From an uncultured Sutterella sp. (GTDB taxonomy: Bacteria; Pseudomonadota; Gammaproteobacteria; Burkholderiales; Burkholderiaceae_F), in contig CAJKAP010000007.1 in the NCBI GenBank assembly GCA_905197905.1, positions 62,001 through 126,000 on the forward strand: 64,000 nt of DNA, given 5' to 3'. Positions 57,666-64,000 of this stretch are shown one piece after another. Position numbers and translations under genes: made by a program. The notes under the pieces were generated by a model, which was not told the origin of the DNA, made no database searches, and was given only the letters and a program-made list of their open reading frames with translations. Numbering within the stretch: position 1 is the stretch's first letter; each line of letters begins with the position of its first letter.

Positions 57666-58472
57666 TTATTTCCAGGTCGGGCGGACAGCGCCGTCGAAGG
57701 TCTTTTCAATGAAGGCCTTCACTTCAGGGGAGCGATAGGCTTCAACGAAAGCCTTAACCTTCGGGTCGTTGGCGTTGTTGTCGCGAGAAGCGATGATGAT
57801 CAACGCGTAGGGAGCCTTCAAGGATTCAAAGTAGAAGCCGTCCTTAGCCTTCAAGCCAGCGGAAAGAACATAGTTCATCGGAATCACAGCGACAGAAGCG
57901 TCATCCAGGGAGCGCGGGAGCTGAGCAGCTTCGAGTTCCACGATCTTCAACTTCTTCGGGTTTTCAACGATGTCAGCGACCGTGGCCTTGGAATCCAAGC
58001 CCGGGGTCAACTTGATCAAACCAGCGGCTTCGAGCAAGAGAAGCGCACGGCCAGCGTTAGAAGGATCGTTCGGGATCGTGAAAGAAGCACCGTTCGGAAT
58101 ATCCTTCACATCCTTGATCTTGTTGGAGTAAAAGCCCATCGGCTGAACAACAGCGTCAGAAATCTTCACGAGCTTCGTGCCCTGCTGCTTGTTGAAGTTA
58201 TCCAAGAAGGGCTGGTGCTGATAAACGTCAGCGTCCAAGGAACCTTCAGCCAAAGCGCGGTTCGGGGAAAGGTAGTCGGTGAATTCAACCACTTCCACAT
58301 TCAAGCCACGGGTCTTAGCGACACCAGCGGCAGCGTTCACGATAGCAGCGTGCGGACCAGCGGTCACACCCACTTTGATGGAATCATCTTTAGCCTGAGC
58401 CGAGAAGGCGAGGGTGCTAGCAAAAGCAGCGGCTAAAACGGTTTTGACAAGGAGTCGCTTAGAGATTGTCAT
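57666..58472 (-). CDS. metQ: NlpA/MetQ-family ABC transporter substrate-binding protein
   Basis: 268 residues of the NlpA lipoprotein_9 family, which binds methionine (MetQ) or related ligands. Seen: IKVGVTAGPHAAIVNAA, VEFTDYLSPNRALAEGSLDADVYQHQPFL, GFYSNKIKDVKDIPNGASFTIPNDPSNAGRALLLLE (family core). The signal peptide ends LAFSAQA-KD, a signal-peptidase I site, with no lipobox cysteine, so this copy is predicted periplasmic rather than lipid-anchored. No metN or metI is adjacent. Ribosome binding site GAGGTAGGA before ATG 58472. The 265-bp upstream gap shows no riboswitch I recognise. Confidence 0.82.
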   Translation of the reverse strand: MTISKRLLVKTVLAAAFASTLAFSAQAKDDSIKVGVTAGPHAAIVNAAAGVAKTRGLNVEVVEFTDYLSPNRALAEGSLDADVYQHQPFLDNFNKQQGTKLVKISDAVVQPMGFYSNKIKDVKDIPNGASFTIPNDPSNAGRALLLLEAAGLIKLTPGLDSKATVADIVENPKKLKIVELEAAQLPRSLDDASVAVIPMNYVLSAGLKAKDGFYFESLKAPYALIIIASRDNNANDPKVKAFVEAYRSPEVKAFIEKTFDGAVRPTWK

Positions 58473-58692
58473 GATGTAGTCCTACCTCAAAAAAAAGTTG
58501 ATTTCACGTCAGCCAGAGAGAAGAGAGATGGCACTCAAACGTCATCCCGAAGGAAGCGTGAGAAGAGACGTGTTGATTTTCGTTAAAACCATTTTGCCTT
58601 AGCTCAAGGTGGGTGGCGTAGGTAATACCTCAAAAAGCCCGTGATTCTAAGGAAAAGTAGGCGATCAGACCTAAGAGAAATCTATTAGAAAA

Positions 58693-58722
58693 AAGGACAC
58701 TTGAATCGTTTCAAATGTCCTT
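58693..58722 (-). terminator. Terminator of ABC-F gene
   Basis: AAGGACACTTGAA / TTTCAAATGTCCTT around a short loop, T-tract (TTTTTTC) on the minus strand, 16 bp beyond the stop at 58738. Confidence 0.88.
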
Positions 58723-58737
58723 CTAACCGTTGTGTGC

Positions 58738-60663
58738 CTAGGAAATGCCCTCAATTTCTTCCGAAAGTTCTAACCATTTCATCTCAAGCTCTTCGACTTG
58801 GGGTTTTAATTCCCCATGCGCTTTCAAAATGGCCGCAACTTCCTCGTTAGGCGTTTCATTGTAGAAATTGGGGTTGGCAAGTCGTGCATCCAGTGCCGCC
58901 AATTCTTCATTGGCTTTGGCCATCGCTTTTTCGACTTTGGTCAACTCTTTTTGTAGCGGGGCGCGAAGGGCGGCAATACGTTGACGCTCTTGTGCTTCTA
59001 AGCGGCGCGCTTCCTTTTTATTGATGACGGGTTCTTTCTGCGCTCGCGCTTCTTCTTTTTCTTGGCGCGTCGTTGTACGACGATGCTCAAGAATTAATTC
59101 TGCGTAGTCATCCAAGTCCCCATCAAAGGGCGTCACTTTCCCTTCATGGACCAAAATCAAACGATCTGTCGTTGCACGAAGCAAATGGCGATCATGCGAG
59201 ACGATCAACACGGCACCACTATAAGTGGACAAAGCCATCGTGAGTGCTTCACGCGTTTCCATATCCAAATGGTTCGTTGGTTCGTCCAAGACCAAGAGGT
59301 TAGGTTTATTCCAGGCAAGAAGCGCTAAGGCAAGGCGCGCTTTTTCGCCGCCCGACATCGGACCCACGGGCGCCGTGGCAAAGTCCCCCGAGAAGCGATA
59401 AACGCCTAAAAAGTCACGCAACTCTTGTTCACGCACATCGGGGGCTAAGCGGCGCAGATGCTCAAGCGGCGTATCCGTGGGGCGCAATTGGTCGAGTTGG
59501 TGCTGGGCAAAGTAGCCAATCTCTAAACCCTGACCGCGACGAATGTCGCCTGCCATAGGAGCGAGCTGACCGACAATGCCTTTCACAAGCGTCGACTTCC
59601 CAGCGCCGTTAACGCCAAGAATCCCAATACGCTCACCAGAGCGAATGGAGAGCGTCACATCAGAAATGACCACATGCTCTTCGTAGCCCAAAGCGAGGTT
59701 TTCCGTGTCCACTAAGTGTTCAGGAAGACGCACGGGTTCGGGGAATTCAAAACGCCATTCGCGCTTAGCACGCACGGGTTCCACGGCTTGGAGTTTTTCC
59801 AGCATCTTGATGCGGGACTGTGCCTGACGAGCCTTCGTCGCTTTCGCACGGAAGCGTTCAATAAAGGCGCTTAAGTGCGCCGCTTCGCGTTCATAAGCAC
59901 GGGCAGCTGCGTTTTGTTGGCGCAACTTTTCAATACGCTGTGCTTCAAAAGCGGTGTAGTTGCCGCTGTAGTGCACAATCGTGTTGTCTTCCACGGACCA
60001 AATCGTGCTCACTGCACGGTCTAAGAATTCACGGTCGTGAGAGATGATCACTACGGTCGCAGGCACATGGCGAAGCCAATTTTCTAACCAAATCAACGAA
60101 TCAATGTCTAAGTGGTTCGTCGGTTCGTCAAGAAGCAGCAAGTCCGCAGGACGCATTAAGGCGCGTGCCAGGGCTAAACGGTTACGCCAGCCGCCAGAGA
60201 AATCTGCCACCATGCGCTCATCGTCAGCCTTCGTGAAGCCTAACCCCGCGAGAATCATCTGCGCCTGCGCCACAATGGCGCCTTCGTTTAATTCTGCAAG
60301 GTTAGCCATCGCCTGAGCGAGCTCAAGGTTATAGGCCTCTGTTGTTTGTGGATGGGCTTGGATTTCGGCGAGCTTAGCGCGAGCGCGCATTAAGGGCTCA
60401 TGCCCTGCGAGCACAAAGTCGAGCGTTTTGACGTTTTCGACTTTAAAGCTCTGCGCCACGTGTGCAATACGCTCTTGAGGAGGGCATTCAATGTCGCCCG
60501 CTTCAGTCGAGATTTCGCCCAAAATGGCGGCAAAAAGCGTGGACTTTCCACAACCATTGGGACCCACAAGACCTATGCGCTCACCGGGGCTCGCAATCAA
60601 CGTGGCACCCTGATAAAGCACACGAGTACCACGCGCAAGAGAAACGTTTTGAAGTCGCAACAT
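58738..60663 (-). CDS. ABC-F family ATPase, YheS-like
   Basis: 641 residues with two ABC domains: Walker A GPNGCGKST and GVNGAGKST, signatures DFSGGWRNRLALARAL and MSGGEKARLALALL, each with LLLDEPTNHLD / LVLDEPTNHLD. The linker (FIERFRAKATKARQAQSRIKMLEKL) and the extended C-terminal coiled coil match the E. coli YheS subgroup closely. ABC-F proteins act on stalled or initiating ribosomes rather than in membranes. The start is 2 bp after the prmB stop, so the two ribosome-linked genes form an operon. Confidence 0.9.
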   Translation of the reverse strand: MLRLQNVSLARGTRVLYQGATLIASPGERIGLVGPNGCGKSTLFAAILGEISTEAGDIECPPQERIAHVAQSFKVENVKTLDFVLAGHEPLMRARAKLAEIQAHPQTTEAYNLELAQAMANLAELNEGAIVAQAQMILAGLGFTKADDERMVADFSGGWRNRLALARALMRPADLLLLDEPTNHLDIDSLIWLENWLRHVPATVVIISHDREFLDRAVSTIWSVEDNTIVHYSGNYTAFEAQRIEKLRQQNAAARAYEREAAHLSAFIERFRAKATKARQAQSRIKMLEKLQAVEPVRAKREWRFEFPEPVRLPEHLVDTENLALGYEEHVVISDVTLSIRSGERIGILGVNGAGKSTLVKGIVGQLAPMAGDIRRGQGLEIGYFAQHQLDQLRPTDTPLEHLRRLAPDVREQELRDFLGVYRFSGDFATAPVGPMSGGEKARLALALLAWNKPNLLVLDEPTNHLDMETREALTMALSTYSGAVLIVSHDRHLLRATTDRLILVHEGKVTPFDGDLDDYAELILEHRRTTTRQEKEEARAQKEPVINKKEARRLEAQERQRIAALRAPLQKELTKVEKAMAKANEELAALDARLANPNFYNETPNEEVAAILKAHGELKPQVEELEMKWLELSEEIEGIS

Positions 60664-60665
60664 AA

Positions 60666-61592
60666 TTAGTCAGCGAAGTAAGCGTCGAGATCAGCCTTAG
60701 TCACCATAAAGACCTGATCGTCACCACCAGAAGTGGTGAGCCACGTCAAAATGAGCCCTGGGAAGGTTTCTTCCACGGCAGCGGCCCCATCGCCCACTTC
60801 CACAATCATCATGCCGCCTTCGTTTAAGTGGTGGCGAGCTTCAGGAACGAGACGGCGCACAATGTCCATCCCATCGTCCCCAGCGCCCAAAGCCATCGTG
60901 GGTTCATGACGATATTCCGCTGGAAGTGCTTCCATGCTTTCGGTCGTGACATAGGGTGGGTTCGAGATAATCAAATCAAAGCGACGGCCTTCTAAGTTGG
61001 AGAAAAGGTCGCTCTCCACTAATTCAAGCGTTTCTTCCATCCCATAGCGTTCACGGTTGATTTTGGCGACTTCCAATGCGTCAGGCGAGAGGTCAGCCCC
61101 CGTCACTTGAGCGTTCGGGAAAATGCCCTGTGCAAGAATGGCCAAACAGCCAGAACCTGTACACATGTCCAACACAGAGGTGACGCTCTCTGGATCTTCA
61201 ATCCAGGGTTCAAAGTCTTCTTCAATGAGTTCAGCAATATAGGAGCGCGGAATGAGTGCACGCTCATCAATGTAGAACATATGTTCCGTGAGCCAAGCTT
61301 CTTTCAAAAGGTAGGCCACGGGTGTTTTTTCATGCACGCGACGGTCAATCAAATGCACCAAGCGCGAGAGCTCGGCCTGCGTTAACGTCGCATCGAGGAA
61401 CGTCTCAAAGTGTTCAAAGGGCAACTTCAAACCGCGGCACACCAAAAAGGAGGCTTCTTCCCAGGAGTCAGGAGAGCCGTGTCCGAATGTGAGATCGGCG
61501 TTTTCCATTTCGGAAATGGTCCAACGGAAAACGTCACGAATGGTTTTCAAATTGCGGATAGGGTCATCGAGCCAGGGAGTAATTTCGTACAT
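60666..61592 (-). CDS. prmB: Ribosomal protein uL3 glutamine N5-methyltransferase
   Basis: 308 residues, Rossmann-type methyltransferase of the PrmB/HemK group. Seen: TPVAYLLKEAWLTEHMFYIDERALIPRSYIAELI (PrmB-type N-terminal lead), SAM motif VLDMCTGSGCLAIL, and catalytic NPPYV (Gln-methylating NPPY). Methylates a Gln of ribosomal protein L3. GAAGGA upstream of ATG 61592. Upstream of, and nearly overlapping, the ABC-F gene. Confidence 0.93.
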   Translation of the reverse strand: MYEITPWLDDPIRNLKTIRDVFRWTISEMENADLTFGHGSPDSWEEASFLVCRGLKLPFEHFETFLDATLTQAELSRLVHLIDRRVHEKTPVAYLLKEAWLTEHMFYIDERALIPRSYIAELIEEDFEPWIEDPESVTSVLDMCTGSGCLAILAQGIFPNAQVTGADLSPDALEVAKINRERYGMEETLELVESDLFSNLEGRRFDLIISNPPYVTTESMEALPAEYRHEPTMALGAGDDGMDIVRRLVPEARHHLNEGGMMIVEVGDGAAAVEETFPGLILTWLTTSGGDDQVFMVTKADLDAYFAD

Positions 61593-61901
61593 GATTTGTC
61601 CTTCAACATTTGCGTTAGCGCATTTTTCACCAAAAGCGCTAGGAGAAAGGAGGTGAAGAGGCGAGAGAGTATTGATAAGCGCTCAAGGAGCGCATGCGAG
61701 CCTCTTTTTCTTTCATTTGGATGCGCCACATTATACCGAGCGAGGCTTTTTCTCATTGCAAAAATGCTCGCTCTTCTTTCCGAGATGAAATTTTCATTTC
61801 TGAGGAAAGATCTTTCCTCGATTCTTTCTAGAGATTCGGTACAATGGACGTTTAAATTCATCCTAATTTTTCAATTTCCTTTGCGCGTCTAGGAGACGAC
61901 T
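61593..61901. promoter_or_regulatory. Divergent prmB/smc region with 18-bp palindrome at smc promoter
   Basis: 309 bp, no gene seen. A perfect 18-bp palindrome GAGGAAAGATCTTTCCTC (61802-61819) lies 20 bp before TACAAT (61840-61845, in ttcggTACAATgg), the probable smc -10; the palindrome therefore overlaps where the -35 would be. No consensus -35 is present. Confidence 0.45.
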
Positions 61902-64000
61902 TTGAGGCTTCGCCACATCAAAATTGCTGGGTTTAAGAGCTTTGCCGATCCCATTACGGTCAATCTCGAAAAGCCCTTTACTGGCATTGTCGGCCCGAAT
62001 GGCTGTGGCAAGTCCAATATCATTGACGCCGTGCGTTGGGTGTTGGGTGAGGCACGCTTATCGGAGTTGCGTGGCTCAAGCTCCATGAAGGAATTGATTT
62101 TCGCGGGCTCCTCAGGCCGTAAGCCCTTGGGCCGTGCAAGCGTTGAGTTGCTCTTAAGTAATGAAGACGCTCGCATCAAAGGTCCCTGGGGCGAATACGC
62201 CGAAATTACCGTTAAGCGCGTTGTGAACGCTGACGGGCAGTCCCAATACTTCATCAACCAGCAGCAAGTGCGTCGCCGCGATGTGCTCGATATTTTTATG
62301 GGTACGGGGCTGGGTCCCAAGAGCTACGCCATCATCTCGCAGGGGATGATCTCGTCCTTTATTAAAGCCAAGCCAGAAGAACTTCGTGTTTATTTAGAAG
62401 AAGCCGCCGGGGTGTCGCTTTATCGAGAGCGCCGTCGCGAAACGGAGCAGTTGATTGTTCAGACGCAGACCAATTTGGCACGTGTGCAAGATGCGCTCTC
62501 GATCAAACTCGATGAACATGCTAGGCTCAAAGTCGAAGCGGACCTAGTCGATCGTTGGACCGCGTTGACGGAGGAAAAACGTCAGGCCGAAGCGCTTTGG
62601 TACTTCGTGCAGTATGAAGATGTGCGAAAGCAGTTGGACGCACTGGGACTTAAACGCGCCAAGGCAGAAACGCAACTTCAAGAAGCGCGTCGCCAAGCTG
62701 ATTTGGCAGAGCGTGCGCTACAAACGATTCAAGGTGAGTTGTCGCCACTAGAGAGCGTGGCGCAACAAGAGGCCGCACTCTTGCGCCAAGCAGAAAAAGA
62801 TTTAACCCTTCAAGAGAGTGAAGAGCGTCAACGAGAAGAACGCCTTCGCAAGATTGAAGCGGATATCAAAGCTAGCGAAGAAGAATTCAATCGCAAGACA
62901 GCGCGTCTTGAAAGCCTGCGAACTCATCAAGAAGAGAGCAATAGTGCTCTTGCTAAAGCGCTTGAAGAGGAAGAATTCCTTGAAGAAGAAATTGACGGTC
63001 GCGAAGAAAACGTCGACCGTGCTCAGTCGCGCGCAGAAGAAGAGGCGGCGAAATTAAGTGAGAAACAGGCGGCATTCCAGAAGCAAACTCGCGCGCTTGA
63101 TATGGCGAAAAACCAATTAGAAAGCGCAGAGCGTGCTGCACAGGCGCTCGCCCAGCGTATTGAACGCCTCGAAGAAAACGCTAAGCGTATTACGCCGCCT
63201 GATGCCGCGGAGCGTGAAGCGGCAAAGGAAAAGGAAGCGGAAGCTCAAGAGATCCTCGAAGACCTTATTGAGCGCGCAGATGATTTAGCGCAAGCGCTAC
63301 GAGAGGCTCGCGAGAGTAGTGATGCCGCAAGCGAAGCGTACTTCACGGGACTCGCTTATCAAAAGCAGTGCTTGACGCAATACGAAACGCTCGAAGAGCA
63401 AAGTCACCAAGCAGAAGGCGAAACAAAACTCTCCGCTTTTGAAGAGGAGCAGGGACTAGAAGGCCTTCGTCGCTTGCATGAAGTCCTTTCCGTTAAAGAC
63501 GAGTGGGTCAAGGCAGTGGATGCCATTTTGGGACATCGCACCAACAGTATTTTGCTTCGCATGATTGGCTCTGCGCTTTTCCAAGAGCATCGTCCACCGG
63601 CTCCCCTTTCCTTTATTGAAACAGGAAGCCGTGAGGTGGAACCGATTGCGATGCCTAATAGCCTTACTGGCACGGATTTCCCTTCGCTTCGCAGTCAGTT
63701 AACGACCACGGACGCGGCTGTGTCGCGTGCGCTCGATGAATGGTTGATGGGGCTTTGGTGCGCGCCCACATTGCGTGCGGCTTTTGACGCTAGAGTCAAT
63801 TTGGGACCAGGCGAGCGATTGATTACCCCCGATGGGGATGTCATTTCTCGTGTGGGGATCGACTATTGGCAAAAAACACAGACTGAGCAGTGGACGCTAA
63901 GCGACCGATTGGCGCTTGAGCGCGCCCAAGAAACGCTTGAAGCGGCGGAATTAGAACTTGATCGCTTAGCCAAAGCGCGTGAGCAAAGTGCCGAAGAGCT
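61902..64000 (+). CDS. smc: Chromosome partition protein SMC, N-terminal part (3' end outside window)
   Basis: Open from TTG 61902 to the window end, about 699 residues. TTG is supported by AGGAG 6 bp upstream and by the translation (M)RLRHIKIAGFKSFADPITV, the canonical SMC start. Walker A GPNGCGKSNIIDAVRWVLGE; FAGSSGRKPLGRASVEL; QGMISSFIKAKPEELRVYLEEAAG; then coiled coil from about residue 170 and the hinge domain from about residue 515 onward (LRRLHEVLSVKDEWVKAVDAILG). Organises and segregates chromosomes with ScpA/ScpB (not seen here). Unusual start codon. Confidence 0.95.
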   Translation, partial: MRLRHIKIAGFKSFADPITVNLEKPFTGIVGPNGCGKSNIIDAVRWVLGEARLSELRGSSSMKELIFAGSSGRKPLGRASVELLLSNEDARIKGPWGEYAEITVKRVVNADGQSQYFINQQQVRRRDVLDIFMGTGLGPKSYAIISQGMISSFIKAKPEELRVYLEEAAGVSLYRERRRETEQLIVQTQTNLARVQDALSIKLDEHARLKVEADLVDRWTALTEEKRQAEALWYFVQYEDVRKQLDALGLKRAKAETQLQEARRQADLAERALQTIQGELSPLESVAQQEAALLRQAEKDLTLQESEERQREERLRKIEADIKASEEEFNRKTARLESLRTHQEESNSALAKALEEEEFLEEEIDGREENVDRAQSRAEEEAAKLSEKQAAFQKQTRALDMAKNQLESAERAAQALAQRIERLEENAKRITPPDAAEREAAKEKEAEAQEILEDLIERADDLAQALREARESSDAASEAYFTGLAYQKQCLTQYETLEEQSHQAEGETKLSAFEEEQGLEGLRRLHEVLSVKDEWVKAVDAILGHRTNSILLRMIGSALFQEHRPPAPLSFIETGSREVEPIAMPNSLTGTDFPSLRSQLTTTDAAVSRALDEWLMGLWCAPTLRAAFDARVNLGPGERLITPDGDVISRVGIDYWQKTQTEQWTLSDRLALERAQETLEAAELELDRLAKAREQSAEE

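Noticed and set aside
58473..58737. Riboswitch (SAM or SAH type) upstream of the metQ-like gene
   Set aside because: Repeated GAGGTA and GTGATT-like pieces are present but I could not fold a known aptamer core from them.
1..64000. CRISPR array, prophage, IS element or integrated island
   Set aside because: No regularly spaced repeats, transposase, integrase or terminal inverted repeats were seen; tRNA genes are intact without flanking direct repeats.

Overview
This is a bacterial chromosome segment with no sign of prophage, insertion sequence, integron or CRISPR. The gene order lplT-alr-radA, tRNA-Leu/tig-clpP-clpX-lon-hup-tRNA-Val-tRNA-Asp-ppiD, nth-rnfB-like/fpr/fdxA, polA next to a DUF2782-like gene and a BPSS1780-type membrane protein, xseB-ispA-dxs, and rpsT/murJ is typical of Betaproteobacteria, order Burkholderiales. 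Moderate GC, Tat-exported FMN/FAD reductases, a trimeric-type porin and a NarX-like sensor suggest an anaerobic or microaerophilic gut Sutterellaceae member (Sutterella/Parasutterella-like). That placement is inference from gene content; no 16S gene is present.

Layout. 1-3962: sbcD (5' truncated by the window) and sbcC. 4032-9374: lplT (reverse), then alr, radA and a UreE-like protein with a very long Cys/His-rich metal-binding tail. 9541-10379 (reverse): tRNA-Leu and an unrecognised lipoprotein. 10806-17607: the proteostasis block tig, clpP, clpX, lon (clear heat-shock sigma32 promoter) and hup. 17652-18168: tRNA-Val and three tRNA-Asp genes. 18474-20396: ppiD. 20521-22518 (reverse): an FGGY sugar kinase and a 69-residue membrane peptide. 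22831-29639: parE, parC (long acidic N-terminal extension) and a NarX-type sensor kinase with no adjacent regulator. 29756-33989 (reverse): an aminotransferase, nth with a histone-H1-like tail, an RnfB-like ferredoxin, fpr and fdxA. 34147-39551: dinB, the membrane-protein/DUF2782-like pair (reverse) and polA (degenerate proofreading domain). 39629-41483 (reverse): a META-domain protein and a dicarboxylate/amino-acid symporter. 42014-45215: xseB-ispA-dxs. 45620-48877: Tat-exported FMN/FAD reductase and porin. 48972-51714: MerR-type regulator (reverse), then murB and a GNAT acetyltransferase. 51808-55764: rpsT (reverse), murJ (forward), then a small acidic protein and two tandem paralogues of unknown function (reverse). 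56151-61592: an MFS transporter (forward), then an NlpA/MetQ-type binding protein, an ABC-F ATPase and prmB (reverse). 61902-end: smc, cut by the window.

Most of the window is housekeeping, but several genes depart from their families. The main candidates for something new are: the UreE-fold metallochaperone-like protein whose usual nickel His motif is lost and replaced by about 170 residues of CGC/HHH/EEE repeats; the tandem paralogue pair at 54460-55764; CCTAGG-centred palindromes placed alike upstream of the symporter and reductase genes; and lineage-specific domain changes (SbcC without a zinc hook, exonuclease-dead Pol I, endonuclease III with a Lys/Ala tail, ParC with an acidic N-terminus). 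Strong, often bidirectional hairpin terminators punctuate nearly every transcription unit.
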